Source: Arachis hypogaea | Lineage: Eukaryota; Streptophyta; Magnoliopsida; Fabales; Fabaceae | Length of the DNA: 64,000 nt | Assembly: GCF_003086295.3 (NCBI RefSeq) | Contig: NC_092051.1 | Span: forward strand, 10,098,810-10,162,809 | Direction of reading: 5' to 3' | In this document: positions 44,988 through 58,124 of the stretch, in pieces | Layout of the letters: the number at the start of each line of letters is the position of its first letter | Numbering within the stretch: position 1 is the stretch's first letter | Notes under the pieces: model-generated | Databases searched by the model: none | What the model saw: only the letters and a program-made list of their open reading frames with translations | What the model was told of the DNA's origin: nothing | Made by a program: the position numbers and the translations under genes

Positions 44988-47900
44988 TCAATTGCCAAGA
45001 CAAGACATGCCTGATGTTCTAGAAGCAGATAAATTATCTGCAGCTCTTGCAGAATTCCCTGCCTTTCCCAGCGATCTTAACTTAGATGATGGTCTGATTG
45101 AATGTATCAAAGGAGCGTCTTCGTCATCCTCATCTTCCTTTCCACCTTCATCTTGTCCATCTTGTTCAGATGCACTAATGGAGTCCTCGTCCTCACTTGA
45201 ACTTTGCTCATCAAAAAGTTTCTTTCCTGGTATGTTCTGCCTCTTAGGAGGACGACCCCTGCGCCGTACAGCAACCCCTTCCCTCTCATCTGGAAACAAT
45301 TATTAGTTAGCTCGTCCATTAAATATATTCATTCTCAGACATATAAATTACATAATGTAGCATGCTAAGAAAAAGGAAAGGCAATTTATGGTGTCATTTA
45401 GCTATCACTTATAATATTGCAAAACATATAAATCATCGCAAGATGTGGCTAAATGAAACCGTTGAGATCACATGTTCCCTATAGCTCAATTGATGACCAA
45501 CAAAAGGCACTTACTACCAACCAAGTACTAGATTTGTTTGATAAACTGGAGAGTACTAAGCTATACTCATAGGGTATTATCAAGGTGCATATCTTATGTC
45601 GTGAGAATTAATCAACTTCCAGCATCATCTTGAAGAGAACTTCAAATTCATGGGAACAAATGAGAAACAAATGCAAGACCAGAGACAGAATTGATAAAAA
45701 CTGAGATTTCCAACGGCAAAAAGCTTTGAAATATGTTGCATACTTAGCAAACCCAAACCAAACTAAAATAACAACCCAGTGGTTTTAAAATAATAGAAGG
45801 ATAAATATATAAACTCATTAATAAACTAATATGCTCTCCATGTAACAAATACTCGATAACACATTGTAATTGCACCATTATTTAATAAACTATTTTATAT
45901 ATTGTTTCAGTGGAGATTAACTAAATAAACTAATATGCTCTCCATGTAACAAATACGACAACACATTGTAAAAGCACCATTTTTTAATAATGACTATTTT
46001 ATATATTCTTTCAGTGGAAATCTAACAAATCATCAACAACAAATTTTAATAGCACCATGTAATAATGAGTATTTTATTTAAGTGAAGATCTAACAGGATG
46101 TTTGCAATATTGTTTACCTATATGGGACAATAAATACAGATGGGAAAAAAATGCAAAAGATTACCTTGAAACCCTTCATTCTTTGCATATTTTTCACGTA
46201 GGATGTCAATAAATGTGTAATAGGGACGCCAACCACTTGGATTTTCATCAGTATTGACATTTGCTGTTCGATTTTGAACAACCTTCATACTATCCAGAAA
46301 AAGCAGCAGCATTAAACTGTGTACAGCTGATAACAGGTCTGAATAGCATTAATAAAATGAGAAGAAACTCTTACATTTCCAACACATCTGCTGCAGGGAG
46401 TTTTGACACAAACTGGAGCACTGCTGCTTCCAGAAATGACAAGTGTTTCGGAGCTTCAACAAAAGCATATTCAATGCCATCCCTGACAATTTTTAAAATG
46501 TCTAACCTGTGCTTGACCCTGGCAGCACCAACAAATGTTCCAGAGAGCCGAGCAGCCAGATCTTTACATCCTGAGAAGGAGTTGCTTTCTGAAGGGTCAT
46601 TTTCGCTGTCAGAGATATCCACAATATGTTGATGGTATGCCTGGTACCAGCATAAATAGGTGAGGAAGTTGGGACAGAAGAGGGAAGAAGAGGGTGAAAT
46701 ATAAAATATACAGATCTTCCAGAGGCAGAAACGTGGTGGAAAGGTTGATCCAGATTTATTTGTCATAAAAATATCATAGCATGGTTGAAACATCTACTTC
46801 AAAGCTCTTACCTTTTTAAGTGCTTCAAAAAAAATGGTGGCTAAATCATCTTCTTTTTTCTTCAGAACTGTGATCAGATTCTTTACAATCTCAGCAACAC
46901 TTGCCCCATGCATTACATAGTGAGAAATGATCTCAGAAGCAAGATATTCCTGTAACAAGAATAGCCAAATTTTTGCTATCAAAATAGATTTACCGGCCAA
47001 AAAAGAATAAGAAAAAGAACGCCAATAGTTCTTAAACAAAACAATTTACCTTTGGAACAACATCATTAGCAATCAGTTTTCCAGCAGCAAGCATAACAGC
47101 ATCTCTATTTAACTCCTCGGCATACTCTCTGTTGACATCTTCCTCTTCCATCTCGTCTGAAAAACGATAAGCAAGTTAAACAGTCTTCTAAAATTAAAAA
47201 CAAAATGAATATACAGTATGCGCGCACACACACACAAACAACAAAAAATGAGGATACATCAATGAGGAAGATTTAGCAGCATTAACACCAAAGTTAATAA
47301 GCAAAGTAAACATCAAATGTCAAAGTTCAAGAGTATACAATAAAAATATTAACATATTATGTTTTTTAAAAAATTTAATAAGAAACTTAGGATGAATCTT
47401 CACACAAGTCCATCAACTTTAACATAAATGTCTGGGGTCACCTGATACATTAAGTTGTTGTTGACAAAGTTCCCAAAACTTTTGAAGCATGTCTGCACTT
47501 GGCGCATATCCTAATTTTTCCAGCTTTGTCTTGGAGAAAAGTGTGCTTCTAAATAAGAACCATGTTTCTACAAGTATAGTGCACACCTTTGCCAATAAAA
47601 CATTTTTATCAGACTAGTCCTAAGAACTCAAGACTTCAACTTATTTATACTACGAAAGTAGAAAGGAAAGCAAGTTCTTACTCTGCAACCTAGCTCACTT
47701 CCGAGTCTACCCCCTTCCTTGCTGTCAGTAGCCATGTTAAGATAGTATTCAAGTTCTTGTAACAAGGTATCGCGCTTAGAAATAACAGAAACTAAAGATG
47801 CTTCAGAAACACATTCTTCATTTTCGATAAAATGTAGAGCCCAAGCTAGATGCATATACATGTTCAGAAGCAGGAAACAGACAACCTGAATGGTAAAATG

Positions 47901-48861
47901 CAGAAAATGAATATTAATAATCAAACAAATAAGGATGACATGTAAAACATGATGTCAGCGTTGAGAAAGCATTTACACACCTCATCCTCCATATTTCTAA
48001 AATCACGTAACACCGTTACAATGTCTCCATATATGCTATGGATAGGCACTGATTTTGACAACTGGAGTTCATACAACCTCTTAGAGTTTACAAGAAGAGA
48101 ATATTCATCACCACCATCCTGCATTCTCATCACACTGTAGGTTAATTTATTCCACTAGATCCAAGAAATAACAGAATACAACACAATTAAGTGGAACATA
48201 CCACTACTTCTTTAATTGCAGATTTCAGCTTAGAGATAAGTTCATCCTCAAGTTCCTTTAACTTATTACGCGCAAAATCTTGCAATTCCCCTTGACTTCC
48301 TATGCAACAAAAATTAATTGCCTTTACACAAGCTCTCAGAGGTTCCTTGTCACCATGCTTAAAAAACACTTCTTTCATAAGCTGGAGCATATTTTTGAAA
48401 TTCTGAAAAGGAAGCACTCGTTAATTTTCCAGAAAGAATGTGAACAGTTTGGAACAATCTGCAAGAATAATTCACTAACCTGCTCCTGCCTCTTCAAGGA
48501 ATAAAGCTCAAGGTTCATGTACAAAACAATCTCAACCAGAGATGACACTTTTGCTTTATCTGAAATAAACTTCCGCAAGAGTAACGGGTAACTCTTCATC
48601 ATAGCAACAGATATGTCCTGTTTATTATTTTCAAATACTTCCTGCCATTTATTGGATCAAAAGAGATTAGAGTCTGTCATGAACACAGAACAGACACTTC
48701 TATCACAACACCAGCATGAGCATTATACAAAACTACAGAGTAGTCATTGCTAATAGCCAAGTTCCAAGTGATCGAATTTTTTCTGTAGCCCAAAATAACT
48801 AAATAATATGACTTGATCATAATTACACTTTGAAAATACAGTCTCAGAAGCAAACTACTCT

Positions 48862-48930
<69 letters not shown>

Positions 48931-51900
48931 AGGAAATTGCAATACAAGAGTTAGAAACCAAGCTCGCATACTTTTTGGGCTTTGGTGTGGTATTGCTTTC
49001 TGTTGTCAGTAGCAGGTACAATCCGCTCTCCAACAGCCTTCTTCACAGATGCACACAAGAGTCGCACCAAGTTTGTTGCATCATTATCAGAGAGCTCAGC
49101 CGATGGATTTTCATCGAGAAGCATGGATATGATGCACTTCCAATCCTGCAAGCAAAACATATGAAACTAGTGAATATTATTCAGTAAATTGTTACAACAG
49201 GCCTAACTTGAGTAACTTTAGGTCCTCTTCCATCCCTCCATTGTCTCTCCTCCAGCTCAGCAAAGTTAGATAGGGCCTAGGAGAACCTGCTCCAGTTCTC
49301 CCTCATTCATGCCTTCCCCTGAGCATTCTTTTATATACATGTAAAAAGGCAGGGACAGTGTCATATAGCTATACCTTCATAGCTTTCATGTATTCCCAAA
49401 CATCATCTATCACATAAATACTCAAAATTGGATCTTGTGGGAACTCCTCCAGGATTCGCAGCATTCTCTTAAGGTGGACCTCAGAAGAATTGCCAGTTTC
49501 ACCTAGAAAGAAAATGCCTTTATCAAATGTCTGCCACAAACAGAATAATGGATGGTATCAATTTTAAAATGAAAATAATCAGGAATAGATTTAAGACCTC
49601 TTGATCCTGATTGGGATGTACTAAATTTTTGAGCAATCAAGTGATCATACACTAATGCACCAATGGCATGCCTGATTTCTGGGGTGTCAACAATCAACAA
49701 ATCATACAAAGAACCCAAGTCATCTTCAGGAATAAGTTGATGTCTGCGGCAAACGAAAACCAATTCTCAAATGACAATCTATGCCATAAAACTTCCCAGC
49801 AAACAGGTAATATATTATTGGAAAAGGTTTGACATTCTGACCTAAGTAGTTGCTTGACAAGACCAATGGCACAAACAGCTACAGAAACATCAATGTCCTC
49901 AGCAAGCTCAATCATCCGGCCAGAAAATCTTTCGGTAAATAAACCTAGGGTTGGTACATTGTCATCCACTTCATAAAGATTCTGAAGTGCATTTATGGAA
50001 GCCTTTCTTACCCCGGCATTCTACAAGTTAGGGCGTGGGGAACAGGTAAAAGAAAAGAGTAGAAAAAAGTAAGTTGTATGATACATATGCAATTAAAAAA
50101 AATGTATCATAAAAAATGTAAAACGTGTTCATTACTTTGTCATTCAGTGTCCAGCCAAGATATTTTAGGTACAAATCCTGCAAGAAAAGTGATGGATATG
50201 ACAGGATCCATTCACCCAGTGACTCAATGCATGACATCCTGATATTTGGGTCAATGTCTCTATAGCGATGCACAAATAACCTCCATAAAAGCATTATGCA
50301 GAAATGTTAGAAACACAACCACAAATTGTAATACTCATGAAAGAACATTAGATTCTTTCCTTTAAATAGTTACTTCAGGGAACACCTACCCAGTAAATAT
50401 CTTGCGCATCATCTCCTCCAACAATGTTATTTTTTCATGAGTATCAGAAAACCTATTATTTAGTGATTCCACCCGAGGTCCCTCAGTTTTTTTCTTTTTT
50501 TCAGCATCCAGTTGTCTACGAGTAGTCTCTCTTTGTGAACGAAGCATATTAGCAATACTAATGTATGATGTGACAAGCCGAAGACCCATCAATGAGGCAA
50601 CTTGACGATAAACTCTTGGAGGGGTGCTACATAGGCAGCACAATAGATAAGACAATTATACATAAATTTTGGCAAACTCAAAATCTTTATGCAATCATAT
50701 TATTACTAACCATGAAAGTGCAATGATATAGTCCATGCACTTGTCAAATAAAACCTTATCAAATAATGGGCCATGCTGACAATCACGAACCAAATTTTCC
50801 CAGAATGATTCTAGATTCTCTTTGAAGTTTTTGAACTCCCTCTTTTTGGAATTTTGATAATCTTCTGCTTCGCCCTAGAATTTCAGATTCAGATATTAAA
50901 AGAAAAGGAAAAGGGGGGTTGGAGAATTAATGTCTACAAATAATTAAAAATAATGATCATTACATCAAAAAGATGAGGTTCAGCCTTCACACCTGTACTA
51001 TCACGATTATGAAATTCACTTTTGAAAACAAAACGACAGGTGAAAATTGTATACCTTCTTTGCACAACTGACAAGAGCAACAACAACATCATCAACATCA
51101 GTCTCATCCACGAGATCACCTTTGTCATAATACTTGGCTCCACATGCCTGACCATTTAAAATTTCATTTCATCAGTACCAGTTATAGTTCTCAAATTTGT
51201 AAGTATTTTGCTCCCTGAATCTTGATAATCTAAGAAAAATAATAAAGTTTCCAAGAATATACTGGATCCACTTTGAAAATGTATGTCTCTACTCTCTAGG
51301 ACTCTTTATAACATGAAATGCTTGAGAATTTTCATAATACCTCAAACAGCATTGTCAAGAGCTCAACCATCGCAGGCTTTGAATCCTTCTCATAGCGTTC
51401 AACCCAGAGCTTGACCGCATGAGGAATGAGTTTGCCATTGCCTTTCACTACCTCTACAGAAACCAAACCAAAAAATTTATTTGGCGTCAATTCAGTTACT
51501 TCATAAGAATAATAACAAAATCTACAACACCAATCAATCATAGTTTTAAAATGGAAACAAAAATAATCTAAGTTTTAAAATAATCCATAAAATACGAATG
51601 AAGGCGGGAGAAAAACATTAACATCAAAGAAACAATAACAGTACAACAAATAATGATGTAAACCAAAAAAAAAGGTGGCGAAAATAGTTCAAAGCAATTC
51701 AGCAGGCGAATCTGCGACGCAGACGCAACTCAAAAGGAGTTGGAACTGGAATTTCATTTCACCCATTCGAAACCCTAGAAATTGGAGCAGTAAAGGAATC
51801 AGAGTGTTTTAGTTTACCAATCAATCTCAGATCAGCAGCTTTGTGGGCGACGCTGGAAGTTCCTTCGGAGGCACGAGCCCGCTTGGATTTTGGGCGCCCT

Positions 51901-52191
51901 TCGTCAAATTCATCAGGCGAGCTCTCTCGTTCGGCATGGTCGCTGGCCTCGCCGGCCTTCTCGCGGTTCTCGGCCTCGGCTTCCCGAGCTACTTGTTTTC
52001 GAGTCGGAGCTCTGTTTCTCTTCTGCTCAATTTGGGAGGATCAAAAAAGAAGAGAAAACATAAAAATCAAAATTAGGTCGATTGGAAGCAGGATTAGGCA
52101 TGAACTAAGATATGAGTGTGAAGAAGTTGGAGAGGTGGATGCTTACGGAACGGCGAATGGAAGCTTCGGAGGTTGGAGCTGGATCTTCCAT
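44988..52191 (-). CDS. SCC3: Cohesin subunit SA/STAG (SCC3), 21 exons
   Basis: Spliced product of 1138 residues. Exons (high to low): 52191-52147, 52022-51818, 51453-51341, 51147-51055, 50874-50711, 50626-50390, 50280-50136, 50020-49842, 49743-49598, 49502-49375, 49145-48972, 48641-48480, 48402-48202, 48118-47981, 47885-47682, 47586-47442, 47156-47050, 46949-46812, 46640-46375, 46289-46165, 45289-44988. All introns are GT-AG and phases close. The STAG domain starts near residue 120 ([20 protein letters not shown]). The stromalin conservative domain is near 286-365 ([20 protein letters not shown]). The C-terminus is acidic and basic, with an AT-hook-like [13 protein letters not shown]3 binds the SCC1/REC8 kleisin and is needed to hold sister chromatids together in mitosis and meiosis. 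Arabidopsis SCC3 is of similar size (about 1100 aa). The gene looks intact; I am least sure of the exact 5' edge of exon 2. Confidence 0.93.
45823..46094. repeat. Tandem repeat in the last SCC3 intron
   Basis: About 2.6 units of ~104 bp (AAACTAATATGCTCTCCATG ... TTTCAGTGGA), with the third unit shorter and more diverged. Each of the first two units contains a TTTCAG that could act as a cryptic acceptor on the plus strand only, so it does not affect SCC3. Confidence 0.8.
48865..48927. repeat. (GA)n microsatellite in an SCC3 intron
   Basis: 63 bp of uninterrupted GA on the plus strand (TC in the transcript), 45 bp from the 3' end of the exon at 49145-48972. It could serve as a length-polymorphic marker. 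Confidence 0.95.
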
Positions 52192-52543
52192 GACCTAATG
52201 CTTCTGCAACTGCAACACTGTGATCTGGTTCACGCTTGAGAGGAGAGAGACAGAGAGAGGGGTTTTCAGTTTCACACACTGCCCTCCAAAATGGGGATTA
52301 AGAAATCTCCCGCCAAATGAGACGTATTTACCAATTACGACCCAATGATTCATTTTCTCCCCTTTTCCCTATTTTTTTTTTAACTGGTGGATAAAAATGG
52401 AGGGAAATAATCTTTTATAATTTCGTTATTATTACGATTGAAGAAAAATTAAGGAAATAGATGACGTAATTCATTCTAATACCACTGTTTTTTCCCTTTT
52501 TTTTTAATCCCAAATTAGAAGAAATGGGATGAAACGAATATTC
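52192..52543 (-). promoter_or_regulatory. SCC3 upstream region, truncated by a copia LTR
   Basis: The 352 bp between the SCC3 ATG and the copia target duplication must hold the 5' untranslated region and any promoter sequence not supplied by the transposon. GC-rich near the gene and T-rich further out. No clear TATA box seen. Confidence 0.5.
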
Positions 52544-53052
52544 TGTTGTGATAAGAACGAACAATGTGGATGTCCATTTCCATGCAAAACTCACTTTTTT
52601 AAAGAAGAAATGACATTAAATGCATGTTGAAATTAAACTCCCAATATGTGTATAAATAGAGGCATTTGTCTCCGAGAGAAACACAAGCAAATAATAAAAT
52701 CACTTCTCTCTTTATGTTACAATCAAATACTCTTCTCTTTATATTTCTACTACAATTCTTTCTCTTCTTTTATTTTATAAGTATTTTAAATTCTATTTTC
52801 TATTACTCTTTACATATAATATTAATAGCAATATTAATCATCTTTATTATATTGAGATTGTAACAATAAACAAATGCGATTCTCTCTCTCTTTATTTTTA
52901 ATACTTCTTTCTATCTTTGTATATATATACACATTACAACATATAATATTATTATATATATATATATATATATATATTATTGAGCTAATTATTTTAATAC
53001 TAGAGTCTTCTATTTATACATCTCTATTATATATATCTTTTATTTCACAACA
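52544..53052 (+). repeat. 5' LTR of copia element, 509 bp
   Basis: TGTTGTGATAAG to TTTCACAACA. TATA box TATAAATAG at 52651-52659. The transcript would start near 52680. All substitutions relative to the 3' LTR lie in the first ~130 bp; a (TA)n tract near 52955-52978 is longer here. Immediately inside, TTATCAGCACGAG is the probable primer-binding site. Confidence 0.92.
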
Positions 53053-53112
53053 CGTTATCAGCACGAGACTCTGATCAAATTTTGAGGAAGACTCAGGTAA
53101 CAAATTTTCATT

Positions 53113-54087
53113 ATGTCGAAGCTCTCTCATCTTGAATTCAATGCTCTTTATATATCTGGAAACAATTATTTATCATGGATACTAGATGCTGAAACCCATC
53201 TTGATTCAATGGATCTTGGAGATACCATTAAGGCTGAAAATAATGCATCCCAGAAGGATAAAGCTAAAGCCATGATTTTTCTCCGTCGTCATCTTGACGA
53301 AGGATTGAAAAATGAATATCTTACATTAAAATATCCTGCAGATCTTTGGAAAGACTTTGAAGAAAGGTATAATCATCAGAAAACGGTGATAATTCCTCAG
53401 GCCCGATATGAATGGACGCATTTGCGTTTACAAGATTTTAAATCTATAAATGAATATATTTCTGCAATGTTTCGAATCACCTCACGAATGAAATTGTGTG
53501 GGGAAAAAATAACTGATCATGATATGTTGGAGAAAACTTTCTCAACCTTCCATGCCTCGAATGTGCTCCTGCAGCAGCAGTATCGAGAGAAAGGGTTTAA
53601 GAAATATTCTGAGTTAATTTCTTGACTTCTTGTTGCCGAACGCAACAATGAGTTGTTATTGAAAAATCATGAAGCGCGCCCAGCTGGCGCCGCCCCATTT
53701 CCTGAAGTAAATGCGGCAAATCATTACCCCAGAAGAGGTAAATGGCAAGCTTTTAATAACAAGAAAAATTATGGAAGGAAAAAGAATTATGTTCAAAAGA
53801 GAGGATCTCACCAGAAGTGGGACAAAGAAAAGAATATCGGGCAGAATAAATCAACCGAGGAGAAGTGTTTCCGCTGTGGTGGAAAGGGCCATTGGTCACG
53901 TACCTGTCGTACCCCAAGACACCTAGTCGATCTTTACCAGGCATCTTTGAAAAAGAACGACAAAGGAAAGGAAACAAATTTTGTTTCAAATGATGCTGAG
54001 AACTCCACCACTCATTATGATGTATCTGATTTCTTTGAGGACCCTGAAGGAAATATTGGCCATTTGATCAATGATGGAATAGTTTAA
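53113..54087 (+). pseudogene. Copia gag with one in-frame stop
   Basis: Starts MSKLSHLEFNALYISGNNYL and encodes the copia gag (UBN2-type) core: LRRHLDEGLKNEYLTLKYPA, QARYEWTHLRLQDFKSINEY. A TGA at 53623-53625 interrupts it, and the frame then continues without a shift as LLVAERNNELLLKNHEARPA. A zinc knuckle CFRCGGKGHWSRTC (CX2CX4HX4C) follows near 53870. It ends GNIGHLINDGIV and TAA at 54085. Except for the one stop it would be a 324-residue gag. Confidence 0.85.
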
Positions 54088-54344
54088 TATGTGAAATTGT
54101 GAAGTATCTATGTAAATAAATAATGTAAAAAAAAGTTATTAAGTTTTATTTTCTATGTATTTAAGTTTCAAATGTGATGTACATAAATAATGAAATATTA
54201 ATATGAATTTTAAAATTATTAAATGTGTCAAATTTTAAAATAAAATTTTAGTATATGACATTATTTTATGTACAGTATTTCTTAGAAAAATAATTCTGAT
54301 CAAGTATTCAATTTATCTGTGCATACTACTCATTTTATTATTAT
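54088..54344 (+). other. AT-rich spacer between gag and pol, intron-like
   Basis: 257 bp, very AT-rich, stops in all frames. It ends in a T-rich run and GAAG just before pol. In Ty1/copia elements of other plants an intron-like spacer allows separate gag expression by alternative splicing. Here this is inference from composition and position. Confidence 0.45.
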
Positions 54345-57300
54345 TTGTTTTTGAAGAGAATGGCAAGGATATGTAATGAAGATGTATGCCTTGCGGATAG
54401 TGCAAGTTCGCACACTATTCTCAAAAGTGATATATATTTTACCCATCTTGTGCCAAAAGAGGAATATGTTAATACTATTATTGGCTCAGGCAATGTGATT
54501 GAAGGCTCCGGAAGAGCTATAATTTTGTTTCCTGGAGGAACAAAATTTATAATAAATAATGCACTATTATCTACCAAGTCTCTGAGGAACTTGTTGAGTT
54601 TCAAAGATATTCGCCGAAATAGATATCATGTTGAGACGATGAATGAAGAAAATCATGAGTATTTATGTATCACAACTCATGATTCAAATAAGAAAGTTAT
54701 ATTAGAAAAATTACCCTCACTTTCATCTGGGTTGTATTATACCAAGATTAGTGCAATTGAATCACATGCCACTGTAAACCAGAAGTTTATTAGCCCAAAT
54801 GAATTCATAACTTGGCACGACCGATTGGGTCATCCGGGAACAACCATGATGAGGAGAATTATTGAAAACTCTCATGGACATTCACTAAAGAACCAGAAGA
54901 TTCTTAAATCTAGTGAATTTTGTTGTGCTGCATGTTCTCAAGGGAAGTTAATTTTAAGGCCATCACCAGTAAAGATTGGATTTGAGTCCCCTGAATTCCT
55001 AGAAAGGATTCAAGGTGATATATGTGGACCTATTCATCCACCATGTCGATCTTTTAGATATTTTATGGTCCTAATAGACGCATCTTCGAGATGGTCACAT
55101 GTGTGCTTATTATCTTCTCGCAACCTAGCGTTTGCGAGATTACTGGCTCAAATTATTCGATTAAAAGCACAATTTCCAGAAAATCCAATTAAAGCAAATC
55201 GTCTTGATAATGCTGGTGAATTTACTTCCCAAGCTTTTGATGCTTATTGTATGGCTAATGGAATAAGTGTTGAACATCCAGTAGCTTATGTTCACACACA
55301 AAACGGGTTAGCAGAATCACTTATTAAGTGCCTCCAATTAATTGCTAGACCCTTGCTTATGAGAACAAATCTCCCAACCTCGGTTTGGGGGCATGCTATT
55401 TTACATGCCGCAGCACTTATTCGTTTGAGGTCAACGAGTTATCATCAATTCTCTCCTATACAATTAGCTTTTGGCCAGCAGCCAAATGTTTCCCATTTAA
55501 GAATATTTGGGTGTGCGATATATGTTCCCATTGCACCACCTAATCGCACCAAAATGGGATCCCAAAGAAAATTGGGGATATATGTTGGATATGATTCACC
55601 CTCTATAGTGAGGTATCTTGAGATACAAACTGGTGATGTGTTTAAAGCCCGGTTTACGGATTGTCATTTTGATGAATCAAAATTTCCAACATTAGGGGGA
55701 GAGAATAAGCTTCCTGAAAAGGAACTTAATTGGAATGCATCATCGTTGATGCATTTAGATCCTCGATCAGGGCAATGTGAACTAGAAGTTCAAAAGATTA
55801 TACATTTGCAAAGAATAGCAAATGAATTGCCTGATGCATTTTCCGATACAAAGAGGATAACCAAATCTTACATACCAGCGGAAAATGCCTCAATTCGAAT
55901 TGACGTCCCAGTATGACAAGTAGCCACTGAAGCAAATTCACGCCAGAAGCGTGGCAGGGCGGAAAATGCCCCAATTCGAATTGATGTCCCAGTAGGGCAA
56001 ATAGCCACGGAAGCAAATACACGCCAGAAGCGTGGCAGGCCTGTCGGTTCCAAAGATAAAAATCCTCGAAAGAGAAAAGAGGTAAATACGATTCCTGTTG
56101 AAAAAGACATAGTAAAGACACCGGCAGTTGTCCAAAATTCTGATATAACGCCAGAAGACGTTCAGGTACCTGAAAATTGTGAAAATAACGAGATCTCGAT
56201 AAATTATGTCTTTTCAGGAGAGAAATTGGACCGAAATAAGACAATTGTCAATGAAATATTTGCATATAATGTGGCATTAGATATCATGCATGAAAGTAAG
56301 GATCTTGAACCAAGATCAGTTGAAGAATGTCGACAAAGAAATGATTGGCCAAAATGGAAAGAAGTCATGAAAGCTGAATTAGACTCACTTGCAAAACGTG
56401 AAGTCTTTGGACCTGTAGTCCGTACACCTGAAGATGTAAAACCTGTTGGATATAAGTGGGTATTTGTGAGAAAACGAAATGAGAAAAATGAAGTTGTACG
56501 CTACAAAGCTCGACTTGTGGCACAAGGTTTTTCACAAAGGCCCGGTATAGATTATGAAGAAACGTATTCCCCTGTAGTGGATGCGATAACATTGCGCTAT
56601 TTGGTTAGTTTATCTGCATATCATAAATTGCATATGCATTTAATGGATGTGGTAACAGCCTATTTGTACGGCTCATTAGATCGGGATATCTATATGAAAG
56701 TCCCTGAAGGACTAAAGATATCCAAACCATCCAATGAATATTCGCAAGGGTTATACTCAGTCAAATTGCAAAGATCTTTATATGGTCTAAAGCAATCTGG
56801 ATGAATGTGGTATAATCGTCTTACTGAGTATCTGGCCAAAAACGGATTCAAGAATGATGATATCTATCTGTGTGTTTTTATAAAAAAATCTGCATCTGGA
56901 TTCATTATAATTGCTGTGTATGTTGATGATTTAAATATCATTGGGACTCCTGAAGAGATTCCAACAATTATAAAAACTCTGAAAGAAGAGTTTGAGATGA
57001 AAGATCTTGGAAGGACTAAATTTTGTCTCGGCCTGCAGATCGAGCATACAAAAATGGGATCTTTATTCATCAAGCAACATACACAGAAAAGATCTTGAAA
57101 AGATTTTATATGGATAAGTCACATCCATTAAGTACCCCAATGATTGTAAGATCTTTGGATGTGAAAAAAGATCAATTCCGTCCTAAAGAAGAAAATGAAG
57201 ATATCCTTGGTCTTGAAGTACCATATCTTAGTGCCATTGGAGCGCTAATGTATCTTGCTAATAATACGCGACCCGATATATCATTTGCTGTGAATTTACT

Positions 57301-57920
57301 AGCAAGATATAATTCCTCTCCAACCAGAAGACATTGGAGTGGAATCAAACAAATCTTTCGATATCTTCATGGGACGGTTGATATGGGATTGTTTTATCCC
57401 TATGGATCCAAGTCACAACTAGTTGGCTATGCAGATGCCGGATACATGTCTGATCCACATAAAGGGAGGTCTCAAACAGGATACCTATTCACATATGGTG
57501 GTACAGCTATATCATAGAGGTCCACGAAACAGACGATAGCAGCAACCTCCTCTAATCATGCTAAAATACTGGCGATTCATGAAGCTAGTCGCGAGTGTTT
57601 TTGGCTGAGGAGTCTGATTCAATATATTCTGTCATCATGTGGACTAATTGATCATAAGATAGCTCCAACTGTCCTGTTTGAAGATAATACAGCATGCATT
57701 GCTCAACTTAAGGGTGGATACATCAAAGGTGATAGAACAAAGCATATTTCTCCCAAATTCTTCTTCACTCATGACCTTCAAAATCAAGGGACAATTGATG
57801 TCCAACAGATCCGTTCAAGTGACAATCTGGCAGATTTATTCACGAAGTCACTTCCAAAATCCTCCTTTGAAAGATTGGTACATGAGATTGGGATGCGCCG
57901 ATTTCGAGACATCAACTGAT
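54345..57920 (+). pseudogene. Copia pol: protease, integrase, RT, RNase H, with stops and a frameshift
   Basis: The open part 54345-55916 has the protease (CLADSASSHTIL; DSA form), the integrase zinc motif (WHDRLGHPG ... CCAACSQGK) and the catalytic triad (QGDICGP, RLDNAGEFTSQ, NGLAESLIK). TGA at 55914 is followed in frame by a linker with an 81-bp duplication. RT begins at about 56330 (WPKWKEVMKAELDSL, YKARLVAQGFSQRPGIDYEE) and reaches a TGA at 56802. It resumes at once (MWYNRLTEYLAKNGF) with the YVDD box (AVYVDDLNIIG). A single-base shift near 57050 moves it to 57023-57517, which ends at TAG 57515 (probably TGG before). RNase H continues with FEDNTACIAQLKGGYIKGDR and NLADLFTKSLP, ending RRFRDIN and TGA near 57918. 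Confidence 0.88.
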
Positions 57921-58124
57921 GTCGACAAGAGGGGGAGACTGTACTCTTTTTCCCTTGGTCAGATTTTTTTCCCATTGGGTTTTTCTTGACAAGGTTTTTA
58001 ATGAGGCAGTCCCCATCACAAAGGATATTGTACTCTTTTTCCTTCACTAAGGTTTTTCCCACAGGGTTTTCCTTTAGTAAGGTTTTAATGAGGCAATAAT
58101 CCTAAATGGGCATCCAAGGGGGAG

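Noticed and set aside
51841..52239. Plus-strand 132-aa frame near the SCC3 start
   Set aside because: Antisense to SCC3 exons 1-2, no independent domain.
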